A program made the translations under genes and the position numbers. Positions 48,541-59,775 of a DNA stretch of 64,000 nt are shown here, piece by piece; the first letter of the stretch is position 1, and each line of letters begins with the position of its first letter. Under the pieces are notes generated by a model. The model ran no database searches, was not told the DNA's origin, and saw only the letters and a list, made by a program, of their open reading frames with translations. The stretch comes from Oryzias latipes (Eukaryota; Chordata; Actinopteri; Beloniformes; Adrianichthyidae), in NCBI RefSeq assembly GCF_002234675.1, contig NC_019866.2, forward strand, positions 12,305,261-12,369,260, written 5' to 3'.

Positions 48541-51500
48541 ATGGCGAACACAAACCTTCGATTTAAAACCAAGTAAGTGTTTGAACTTCATTTGTGGGTA
48601 TTTTACCTGGTGTGTTGCTGGCTAATAGCACTAGTAGCGACCCTAAGCGTCATGATGTGTGGAGGCGAGTTTTACCACTTACACAGTTTTTCATCTTTCT
48701 CTTTTTCAGTTATGCTGTGTCGAGCAAAATTGAACCTTTTTACAAAGGAGGGAAAGTTCAGGTATGTGAACTGAAATGAAGAGTAATCACATGACAGAGT
48801 CTTACACCTTAAATTTAAAAGAAGGAACATTTTAGTAAGCTTGTTCTCGAGACTAACTTGAGTGTTTTTTCCCCTCAGATCAGCAACGATGAACAATACA
48901 TTTTTTGCACATGTGGATCACGTGTCAATATTTTGGAGATCAGCACAGGCAAGATTGTCCACTGTGTAGAACATGTGAGTTTGCTTTTTCTGAGCTTTAG
49001 TTTTAATTATTTCCTAAATAGGGTTAGGTTTCGCTACCAAATACAATTCAGTTTTGATTTATAAGTTATTCAGATTTACGAATAAACAAAGTTTGATTAG
49101 GTAGTTTGTTTGTTTTTTAGTTTTCCCCAAATCAATTTTTAAAATCAGTTTTCATTAAGCTGACATTTAAATCTAACATTCAAAACTTTAAAAAAAAGTT
49201 TTATTTTAACAAACACAACAAAAGCTTTGAAGGAAAATTATAATCTAAAAAGAGATTTCATAAATGAAATAAAAACATTTTTCAAAAGTGATTCTACATG
49301 TATTTATATTTAAACCCAGCCCTATCCTTATGTGTCAATCATAAAGTCCTTCAAAATAATTTATCTTATTATTCACTTTTTTCAACAATAGTCTTATTCT
49401 GCTTGCAGGATGATCAGGAGGACATCACATCATTTGCAGTGAGCTCTGATGATGAGGTATAGAAAAAACATAATGTCTAATTCATGTCAACTATGCAAGG
49501 TTAAGTTTTTTTTGTGTGCATCTATTTGTTTAATGATTTTACTTTAAATTGTTTCTAATTACAGCTGCTGGTAACAGCGAGTAGGGCTTTGTTGTTGAAG
49601 CAGTGGGATTGGAGGCGCGCTAGTTGCACTCGGTCCTGGAGGGCCATTCACACTGTTCCTGTGGCTAGCATGACCTTTGACTCCAGCTCGACTCTCCTGG
49701 CTACAGGTCAGCTTTCACTTTACTGATGTCTGTCACATCAGTTCAGTTTTGCTGAGCTTTCATAATTCCAAATTTTCCTTTTTTTGTTTGGTTTTGTCTT
49801 TCAGGTGGCTGTGATGGTACTATAAAGCTATGGGATGTTGTGAAGCAGTACTGCACTCACAACCTCAAAGGATCATCTGGTGTTGTTCAGTAAGGAGGCT
49901 TAGCTTTCCGTTTGTTTAGATCTAGCAATAAGGAGTTTTGCATTGATATAGTATTGAGTCAGAGTTGAGGTGTTGATGTAATGGAACGTTTTGCATTTTC
50001 CTAAAGCCTAACCAGTATTTATTTGTGTTGTTTTTGTGCAGTCTGGTTCAGTTTCACCCAGACATCAGCCGGCTGCAGCTTTTCTCCTCCTCCCTGGACT
50101 GTGGCATTCGCATGTGGGACCTGCGCTCCAGTCAGTGTGTGTGTGTGCTGCAGAGCCACTACAGCTCCGTCACCTCCCTCAGCTTCAGCGCTGATGGTGG
50201 CACCATGGTCAGGTACGGTTCGCACTTCAAGTTTAAAGCATTTTTAATGCTTCTTCTTTTCTTTTTTTTTTAAATAAAAAGCATTGGATTAAAGCTTTTT
50301 GACTCAACGGTATCCTGATCTGCACTTGTAGTTCTGGAAGAGACAAGATCTGTACAGTGTGGGACCTCAATACTCGCCAAGCGAAAAGAACTGTTCCTAT
50401 TTATGAGGTAGGATTTTTTAAATAGTAGAAAAATTCACTGGAAAAATAATTTCCCACTTTTTTGAAAACATATTTTACGTCTTCTTTCCCAGGCTGTTGA
50501 GGGAGTTGTACTTCTTCCCAAAGATGCAGACTTATCACAGCTGGGAGTGAAGAGCAAAGACTCGCACTTCATCACCGCTGGAAGCAAAGGTTTAACACTT
50601 GAGATTCTTTGTACTGCTCATTTTGTATGGAGCTTTTAATATCTGGTTGCAAACAGTTTCCTGTTTCGTTCGACCTGTAAGGGATTCTCAGAGTGTGGCA
50701 TGCAAGCACAGCTCGTTGTGTCTACACCCAGAAGGCCCCCTCCACCCTCAGCTCTGCCACAGGGGAAGCTGAAGACCAGGATGACAACCCTTTCGGTCTG
50801 ACGCATCTGTTTTACCTGCCCGCCTCCCACAGAGTGGCCACAGTCACTGCAGAACATAACATCCTTCTCTACCAGCTGCCAGGACTCACCACACAGCAGC
50901 AGGTAAGTGTTTATTTAGGAGAGCTTTGCTTCAGCCAAGCTGTAGTATTTCCTCTATTTGTAGCAATAGTTTTGGCTTTATTGTTGTTAAAGGAAACCAA
51001 GTGGTAGCTCTTATTGTTAATTCATGTCTTATAAGCAGGGTTGGAGTATAAAGGCTCAAAGCCATTTAATAAGCGACATTACCTCCGGGTCTTGTCTCCA
51101 CAGCTCTGAAAAGTTGCATAAATTCAGTATAACATGACATAACGCAACAATGCACAAATAAACAAAACACAATACAGCTTAACACTTCAAAGTTAAGTAC
51201 ATAAAAGGAGGCTCTTTTTTTTAGGTAATTAAAATGTATTTAACCTTTTGGCATTCAGAGCGAACAGCAAAGTAAGCATCTCATCGTACAGGGAAACCTG
51301 TTTCCTTACTGTACATGTGACAATAAATGCTGTTGAATCCTGTCAATTGACCACATTTGGCGTTTTGAGTAGAGACTCATCAGCTGTAGTCTAGTTCAGA
51401 GTGAAACTAGAGTTTTGTTACAGGTTGTTGGAGTTTCCAAATATTAAACATAAACTTGCAGTGAAGATGTGACAGTTAACAAATACAGATGTACAAACGT

Positions 51501-52755
51501 ATTTTAACTCCAAATCCTAATTAAATTAAGGTTCATCTTCCTATTCACTCGTCACTCTTGGTTGTTCTTCTTGAGGAAATGTTATATGAATTTAACCCTG
51601 AAGAACCTAAGAGCAATTTTCCTCTGTACTTTAAAATTTAATTTTTACATATTTGTGGTTGTTCATTTTGTTTGGCAGCAATTTACAGTAGCTAAATAAT
51701 AAATCAAAAAAAAAAAATAATATATAAAAAAAGCAAAAATATTTCCTGACATCTTGATTTGAATCAAGAGATGTTTTAGTTTCTCCCTTCTTGCAATAAA
51801 TCCCATCTAGTGCATCTTCAGAGTAGTTTCATCTTAAATGTTCTCCTTCTCTCCTGCAGTTTGTGGGTTACAGTGACGAGGTGCTGGACGTGAAGTTCCT
51901 GGGTAAGAACGACAGTCACATTGTGGTGGCCACAAACAGCAGCCAGCTGAAGGTGTTTGAGCTGCTCACCAACAGCTGTCAGATCCTCTTCGGTCATACA
52001 GGTGAGTCACCAGCAGAGGGCGCCACGTTTCCATCATTGAAACAACCGGTACACGGTTTTTGTCTTTTTCACTGGCAACTCAAAACTCTTTGAGGCAAGA
52101 AGTCCAGCACCAACTCAGTGGCCAGAAATTGTCTTAATTATTTGAAGAATTTTTTTTTAAAAAGTTGCACGGTGGAGCAGTGGTCAGCGCTCTTGCCTTA
52201 TAGCAAGAAGTCCCTGGTTCAAGTCCCGGCCGGGGGACCTGAACCAGGAAATCAATGGGGGACCTTTCTGTGTGGAGTTTGCATGTTCTCCCTGTGCATG
52301 CGTGGGTTCTCTCCGGGGTCTCCGGCTTCCTCCCACCATCCAAAAACATGCTTCAGAGGTCAAATGGCAACTCTAAATTGTCCCTAGGGTGTGACTGAGA
52401 GTGAATGTGTGTGATTGCGGCCCTGCGACAGACTGGCGAGCAGTCCAGAGCGTCCCCTGCCTTCGCCCACAAGTGGCCAGGATAGGCCCCAGCAGCCCTG
52501 TGACACTGAAAGGGATAAAACGATAGAAAATGAATGAATGAAAACAAATTCATGTCGATGTTTTCATGCCACCAGTTACACAACTTTATTGAACCTCGAA
52601 CTGTAAAATTGAAGGTTGCCGATCAGGTTGGACCAATGTTTACCTCCTTATTGTCTTTCACAGATACTGTCCTCACCTTGGATGTTTTCAAAAAAGGCTT
52701 TCTCTTTGCAAGCTGTGCAAAGGTAAACAATTTTGGGTGTATCCCACCCTGACCC

Positions 52756-52795
<40 letters not shown>

Positions 52796-55700
52796 CGAAA
52801 TAATCTAGTGTTTTCACATGGACATATTTGTGCTCATCTTCAGGACAGGTCGGTGCGTGTGTGGCAGATGGACAGCGACAGCGGTCAGGTGTGCTGTGTG
52901 GCCCAGGGCACCAGCCACACCAATGCTGTAGGATCCATCAGCTGCTCCAGGTAGCACGCCAAATTCCCTGTCGTCTGATCTTTGCCTTCATCTGATTAAT
53001 GTTTGGACCGGGAGAACTTTGGATCGATTGGAGGGCATCAGAGTTTCTGTGAGCGTTAATCACCCTGCTGTTTGTCCACAGGATGAAAGCCTCTTTTGTT
53101 GCGACTGGCAGTCAGGACTGCACCGTGAAAGTGTGGGACCTGCCTCCAGACCTGTCCTCTGAAGATATTTGTCAGCTGACACCCCGCACCACAGAGAAGG
53201 CTCACGATAAGGTAGATAAACAAAAGGTTCACAGCGGAGGGAAAAAAAGCAATGATGGAGGGATGAATGTGGTTCAGCGAAGCAGATGTCCTCCCTTATT
53301 CATCACATTGAATAAATGCATCTGATTGTCAAAGCACCTAATTTTTGTTTTAAATCTGCGATAAACTTTGATGTTAAAATGCTATACTGGGTGTACAAGA
53401 TGTCCAGATTGATGTCACACTGTGACTGATCAATTTTTGCTTGTCTCTGGCTTCCTTTTTTGAGAAAATTCTAAAACATGTCTGCTTCCAGTAAGCCTGA
53501 ACCAAAAGAACAGAAGCATTTTTTCATGTTTGTCTGGTTGCTTCCTGCTGCTCTCAGACCGCACAGATTGACATTCCTGTGGAAATTCCTAATCTAACTA
53601 GAAAGGGATGAGTCAGATGTAACCCAGACTCACCTGTATCCACTTTTATCATTTCCTTTTTTATTTAAATATTCCCAGCCTCCTATTTACTTTGATTTAC
53701 AGTATTCTCACATGTTTTTTTCCCTCAGGACGTAAACAGTGTTGCAGTGTCACCTAACGACAAGCTCCTGGCCTCGGGTTCTCAGGACCGCACAGCCAGG
53801 TTGTGGTCTTTAGCGGTAGACGGGAACATTTCCCTCCTGGGGGTGTTTCGCGGCCACCGCCGTGGCATTTGGAGCGTCTGCTTCTCTCCTGTCGACCAGG
53901 TTCTGGCCACCTCTTCTGCAGACGGAACCACCAAGCTGTGGAGCCTGCAGGACTTCAGCTGTCTCAAGGTGGGGTCACGGCGTGGACAGAGACCTCAAGT
54001 TTATTTTTTTCTATGGCATGTTGCTTCTAACTAAACTTGAGATTAAAATGTCTTTTGTTTTTTGTTATCATTTGGGGAACATTAAGACATTTGAAGGCCA
54101 TGATGCTTCAGTACTTAAGTGCATCTTTGTGAGCCGTGGCACTCAGCTGCTGACCAGGTAAATGCAAACAAAATATGAAGTCCACAGATTTACGGTTTAC
54201 ATTATGCTAAACTGTCTTTACATGGGTTAAGATCGTAAATCATTTACAGAAATTGATGTAAAAAGCTGTTCCTTAAAACTCAGTTCACCAAATACATATA
54301 TTTTGGTTAATGTCAGGTATTTTTACAAAGATTTGCCTGCTTTTGTTTACTTTAAGGTCCTTTGTTACAGTTTTGAAGCTAACTGAATGAAGGGCCGAGG
54401 TTTGGATGTACCAGTGAAGTCTTTATTTTTCCTACTCCTTGTAATCACTGCTTTTAGTGGCTCAGATGGTTTGGTAAAGTTGTGGACCATAAAGACCAAT
54501 GAGTGTGTGAAGACCCTGGACGCCCACCAGGACAAAGTGTGGGGTCTCCACGCCAGTCGCAAGGACGACAAGATGGTGACCGCCTCGGCAGACTCCAACA
54601 TCACAGTGTGGGCCGTAAGTGAGATTAGCATTGTCGGTTTTATATTTAGATGGTATTTAGTGCTTATTTTTGGGGGGGGTAAAAGTTTCAAAACTGTTTT
54701 TTTCTTGTTTGTTGTTCTGTGGTATCTGAAAGCACACAGGACATAACTAATAAGCTTTGTGCCAACAGGATGTGACGGAGGCAGAGCTGGCAGAGGAGCA
54801 GGCCAAGCAGGAAGATCAAATCCTGAAGTGTGTTAAGCCAGTCCTTTATGGTTTTGAAACTTGAACGTCATGGTTTAGGCCGTCACCGTCCATTACGGCT
54901 TCCTTTGTCTGCATCTGCTTTGTCAGGATGAAAACCCAGTTAGTGGAATGTAAAGAGTGTCGTTGCTTTTTCCTTTATGGTCATGGCTACTATCAAAATG
55001 TTAAATACTTTTGGTGCGTCCTTGCACGTCACTATGGCAATCTGAAATGACAATCTTTTGTATTTGAATTTAGGTTTAGTCACCAGGAAGCTGGATTGCC
55101 TTAAAAATAGTAACTTTGGGTGGTTTGAGTTCACTAGATGCCAAAAGATTAGCTTGATGGATTCAGAAAATGCTGACAATGTGAGTTAGATGCTAGTTAG
55201 ATGAGCAATCTTTATTGTTAAGTTAACATGGTGAGTAGAATAAGTGCACATGTTGGTTTTTATGCCACTGTGTGTGAAAATGCCCCTTTGTGTTTGTGCA
55301 TGAAGGCAGCAGGAGTTGTCCAACCTTCTCCATGAGAAGAAGTACCTTAAGGCTCTGGGTCTGGCCATCTCGCTGGATCAGCCTCACACAGCGCTCACAG
55401 TTATCAAAGGTAGGGTTTCCTGCAGTCTGCACTGCATTTTTTTCTCTTCCTGGCCTTCTGCCAGTCTGCCGTCTCTCGTTCTGCACGAACGCTCACTCAA
55501 GCATTGAGGTGTAAATGGCACGACTCTACACTCCTTTTTTCCTTCTCTCAACAGCAAAGTCACACACAATAAGTACAGTCTTTGGAACAATAAGTGTTGT
55601 TGCACATCTTATTCTGACTGAAGCTTTTGACATAGGGTGGCTGGAAAACCAGAGTGGAGGCTGGTTAAAACAGACAGGAATGCAAGTTTAAATGTCAGGC

Positions 55701-57193
55701 AGGGTTGTAAAATAATCAATAGTTACTTAGTGAAGTTAAGCAAAGGTTTTTGTTGTTTTTGCTTCTAGCTATTCGTAGCGGGGAAGATCGCTGCGAGCTG
55801 CTGGAGAAAACTTTACTGAAGCTGCGTGTCGATCAAAAAGGTAGCTTTCAAACTGGATTTATGTCCCTAAGAACAAAAAGGTTCAAGAATGTGAAAAATC
55901 ATAATTGAGATCAAATTTGTTCAGGGAGAATGCTGCTTTTTGCTTGACGTTTGGCTTTGCTCCATCAGAGTCGCTCCTGCGGTTCTGCGTGGTGTGGAAC
56001 ACCAACGCCAGGAACTGTCTGGATGCTCAGGCTGTCCTCCAGGTGCTCCTCACACACATGCCGCCCGAGGAGCTGCTGCAGTACCAGGGGGCCCGGACCC
56101 ACCTGGAGGGTCTCATCCCATACACAGGTCAGCAGCGTGGAGGGCGGGGCTTCCCGTACCCAAGTGCAGGAAGAGCATGTCAGCAAATTACAAGAACACA
56201 TTCCACGTACATTTCCACCTTAACTTTGGTTATGTAATAATTTATGCCTGTTACTTAAAAGTCTCACAGTCAAACGATCTAATCATAGCAATTTAGCCTC
56301 AGGGAAGTTTGATAAATACACTGAATACTGAATCTGATGACTAGAAATACTTTTGTGACAGTTTTTTTGCTCAGATTTCCTTTTGCAATTAGTGCAGGGA
56401 TTCTCCCCACAATGCAAATCAAAACGTACATTTATAAAAAACGTTATAACTCAGGCCAAATCATCAAAGTCGCTCATATTTGTTTGTATCTGTAAGTGGA
56501 TGTAGTTTTAGTCGTGGTAGATGAGTGAAAGATGAAATCATTTGATGGTACTTCTTTGTCCTGCAGAGAGACACATGCAGAGAATCGGCCGCCTGCTGCA
56601 GGCGTCCATGTTCCTCAACTACATGTGGCAAAAAATGAGGGTGGCTGGAGGACCGACAAGGTGGGATATTGTTCGGAGATTGTCTCTGTGTGGCTCTGAG
56701 AGGGACAACCAACTTGTAGTTTTTGCTTCTTTAATTAGAATCTGTATGGTGCATTGTTTGGAACTTTTGTCTCGATAAAGTTTTATATATCTTTTTCTTT
56801 TATTTGATCAATTCCAGCATGAGCAACGATGAAGAAATGGACACGACTCCTCTTGGACAGAGCCAGACTGTCTTCTACGTCGACAAAGACAAAGGATCAG
56901 GCAGCGCTCGTGATGAACAAAATCAAGAGGAGGACAGTGACAGCGGCGCTGACGAGGATCCAAACAGCCATATGGATGATGAAGATGATGAAGAAGAAGT
57001 CAGCTCTGCCAGGAAAGCATCTACCAACACACAGGGAGTGGAAAAGAAGAAAAGAAATGGCCTCCAGCTTCCTGAAAGCGACGACAGCTCAGAGGAGGGT
57101 ATCCCGGAAGATAATGCAACAACTTCTGGAACTGTAGAAGTGATAAAGAAGCTCAGGGTTTTTCCCAGCACACACCCCCAGATTGTCAGCTGA
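48541..57193 (+). CDS. tbl3: Transducin beta-like 3, UTP13 of the SSU processome
   Basis: WD-repeat nucleolar protein (yeast Utp13, UTP-B complex) needed for U3-dependent 18S rRNA processing. Twenty-three exons: 48541-48572, 48710-48761, 48879-48974, 49409-49456, 49565-49706, 49805-49889, 50042-50212, 50332-50407, 50493-50589, 50682-50902, 51860-52001, 52664-52722, 52844-52950, 53082-53211, 53729-53968, 54087-54157, 54458-54614, 54769-54827, 55306-55409, 55769-55840, 55969-56127, 56567-56660 and 56818-57193. They join in frame to 929 residues. Two WD40 propellers cover about residues 25-645 (GCDGTIKLWD, GSQDCTVKVWD, GSQDRTARLWS, SADSNITVWA). The Utp13 C-terminal domain covers about 663-805 (ELSNLLHEKKYLKALGLAIS). 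The final 125 residues are an acidic tail with a KKKRN basic patch, making the protein longer than human TBL3 (808). Exon 19 uses the acceptor at 55304-55305 to keep frame. Confidence 0.97.
52010..52024 (+). promoter_or_regulatory. CTCF-consensus motif in tbl3 intron 11
   Basis: CCAGCAGAGGGCGCC fits the CTCF core consensus CCASYAGRKGGCRSY at all 15 positions. It lies 9 bp after the exon 11 donor. Occupancy is unknown. Confidence 0.55.
52163..52543 (+). mobile_element. tRNA-derived SINE in tbl3 intron 11
   Basis: The head has pol III internal promoter boxes: GGTGGAGCAGTGGTCAGCGC (A box region) and GGTTCAAGTCC (perfect B box). A central region with GGAGTTTGCATGTTCTCCCT follows, then a LINE-like tail GCGACAGACTGGCGAGCAGT ending in a GAATGAATGAA repeat. 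It appears complete. The tail is shared with the fragment at 17,944-18,105. Confidence 0.85.
52758..52792 (+). repeat. Poly-C tract of 35 bases
   Basis: An uninterrupted run of about 35 cytosines lies in tbl3 intron 12, ending about 50 bp before the exon 13 acceptor. Its exact length may be an assembly estimate. Confidence 0.9.
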
Positions 57194-58129
57194 TGGATCC
57201 TAGCAGAACCTAGATTCAGATAAAAACCTTTTGATGTTTTTTCACCTTGATATAGCAGATTAAAGCTTTTTCTGTAAAAATGATCATAGTGACTTCCTTG
57301 TTGTCCTATTCTAATTCGTCTTGTACATATAAACAAAGACAATCTTCCTTCTTTTATTTTTCAAAAATAATCTCTCACAACAATAGCTGAAAGAGTCTGA
57401 AGGGACAGATTGGAGGAAGAAACGGTTGCTGAACGTGTGGCAGAATGCCAGGGTTTTTAACTTCCTGTAACTACCTGCATGTATTTTAAATATGTCAAAA
57501 CTTTGTCTTCATACAAAATATGTTGTGCAAGCACAGATTATCTTCTGTTCTTTATACAAAATTTCTAATAAATAGCACAAAACAATCATATTGGGATTTT
57601 AAGTTAGGATTATTAAAATCAAAGATAACTGCAAAAGTCAGTCTATGTGAGTCAAAAGGCGATTTTATTTAGGTTTTTCTTAATTAAAGAAGCCAAAATA
57701 GAAATCCGTCTAGAGTATAAAACCTTTTATAGCTATTACCTGCAATTTTTTTCTCCAGTTCAACCAGTTTTTTATGTAACAAATAGTTGTCAATAAAAGC
57801 ACCTCTTTGAATTCTTGTTCTGGTTTACTGCTGAGGGCAAAGTTGCTTCAGTTGAAGCCAACCTGCATATTTCCTTGTGTCAAACTATTTTTTTTTTTTT
57901 GAGTTTAGGCTTGACTTGCAGTGATTCAAATTCAAGTTATCTTGTTAGAACTTCTTGTGGTGGAGTTTGAGGTAGCTTGAGTTCAGTCGTTAAGGAAGTC
58001 GGTTTCAGTCTTTGTCTTACTTTTTTACAAGATCTGATTCTGAAACTTAAGGAATATTTTACTTGAGCCATAATAGCTCAACTTTTGGAAAATATCAGAA
58101 GAATCATCAGAACTCTTGCCATACTGTAA
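57194..58129. other. tbl3 3'UTR and intergenic sequence
   Basis: Follows the tbl3 stop codon. Candidate polyadenylation signals are ATTAAA near 57,260, AATAAA near 57,568 and AATAAA near 57,793. No coding sequence or RNA gene was recognised. Confidence 0.4.
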
Positions 58130-58283
58130 CCCTTGTGCTATCCTAGGCACTTTAACATTGGGAGTTGGGTCATCTAGACCCACTAGACAGTGCTCTGAAC
58201 CTTTTTTCTTCAATGATTTGTGATCTTCAGGGAAGGGAGAACACGTCAATGTAAGGGTGGAGTCATCTAAGATAGCACAAGGG
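58130..58283. mobile_element. TTAA-type MITE, copy 1
   Basis: Ends are CCCTTGTGCTATC and its complement GATAGCACAAGGG. TTAA follows on the right; the left flank TAA suggests a mutated TTAA. This TTAA target and the terminal CCC are typical of piggyBac-like non-autonomous elements. The interior is the reverse complement of copy 2 nearby. Confidence 0.7.
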
Positions 58284-58372
58284 TTAAAGATTTATCATTA
58301 GCCATTATCATTTATTTAACTTCATTTACAAATAGTTTAAAGTAATGTAATCCATGAAGTCAATATTTTTAA

Positions 58373-58567
58373 CCCTTGTGCTATCGTAGTTGACCCCACC
58401 CTCACATTGACGTGTTCTCCCTACCATGACAAAGGTGGAAAGATTTCATGTAATTCATGGACACCAGTGAAGATCACAAATCATTGAAGAAAAAAGGTTC
58501 ACAGCACTGTCTAGTGGGTCTAGATGACCCGACTGCCAATGTTAAAGGGCCCAGGATAGCTCAAGGG
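58373..58567. mobile_element. TTAA-type MITE, copy 2 (inverted relative to copy 1)
   Basis: Same terminal sequence CCCTTGTGCTATC and, on the right, GATAGCTCAAGGG, with TTAA on both sides. The interior shares GATCACAAATCATTGAAGAA with the complement of copy 1, so the two lie in opposite orientation 89 bp apart. It has an extra internal stretch of about 40 bp. Confidence 0.75.
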
Positions 58568-59775
58568 TTAATATATTTGCAGCAATGTTTAGCTGGTTCA
58601 CAGTTCCTGCTCATCAGTTTGTATCCCAATCTCCCTCTGCTTTCTCAGATGTCTCCTTCCTCCAGATGGAATGTGGAGAAGAAAGAAACTCCCAACACAG
58701 TAGCCTTCAATGTGTCGGTCAACAGAGTTTAAAAAAAAAAAGGGTCTTAAAATACAGCAGTAAGAATGATAAGGAAAATAAAGTATATGCACCCAACACC
58801 CACCCTCAACCCCCAAAAACACAACATAATGAGATAAAAATGATGTAAGATGAGATGTGAGTTTGGAGGTATGGATACCGTAGAAATCGGACACAACCAC
58901 AGGATCCCCCGATCGAAGAAAAGAACCAGACCTGAGAGATCCCTGTTCACTAAGGAGGCTAAATCACTGACGTGGAGGATCCCTCTGAGGACTTAAAACA
59001 GTATTTTTAGTAAAATCTTTGGTCAGTTTTTAAAAATGTTCTTGTCGTTCTATCATTTTTGTCCAAACTTGTGTTTTCCGTTTTTCATAAGATTTTTTTG
59101 GTCATATTTTATTTAATATTACTATTATTTTGTCAGTTTCCAATGATTCCTGTTGAACATTGCACGTGTTTGTTAATGTGTGTGTACATACAACCAAAGG
59201 CTCTGAAGCAGCTTACTTTCCACTTTTTTATTTGACACTTTTACACTTTGACACTTTACACTTCTTTTTTTTACAAACTTTCCAACTGTTTCAAACTTTG
59301 CCTCGTGCTTTCGAGAGTCTGACTCTTGCTCATTTTCAAAATCCATATTTTTCCGACTGCTTTGTACAGCATGTTTATCTTGTTAAATCCAGGAACATAT
59401 AGACTCACATAAAAAAATAAAATAAAACTATGAACAGTAGTTGAATAAAGTACAAATAAACCAAATGATACAATAATGCGACTGGTAATTCTACTATAAA
59501 AGATGCATTCTATTAGTAGAATTTACACTGGATTTGCTTGACAACAACAAATGTGTGCACATCTGTCTGCAGAATCATCAATGCAGAAAAGGCCCAACAA
59601 AGTGTTTCCACTGAGGAAAATGATCTTTCATGTTCATCAAAATAAAACTAATGAGATTTCAATATTATTGTCATCACATGAAAATTGACTGTATCACATA
59701 TGTTTTTTTGCACAAAACAAAAAACAAACTAAAGCCTCTTTACATTATAATGAACATAGAATGAGTTGAGGGATC
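58568..59775. other. Intergenic sequence and noxo1 3'UTR
   Basis: AT-rich; no coding sequence seen. The part next to 59,776 is the noxo1 3'UTR on the minus strand. A minus-strand AATAAA occurs near 59,230, though closer signals may be used. Confidence 0.35.

Noticed and set aside
52163-52240. tRNA gene suggested by A and B boxes
   Set aside because: The boxes belong to the head of a SINE; there is no cloverleaf with an acceptor stem. The same applies to 60,722-60,800.
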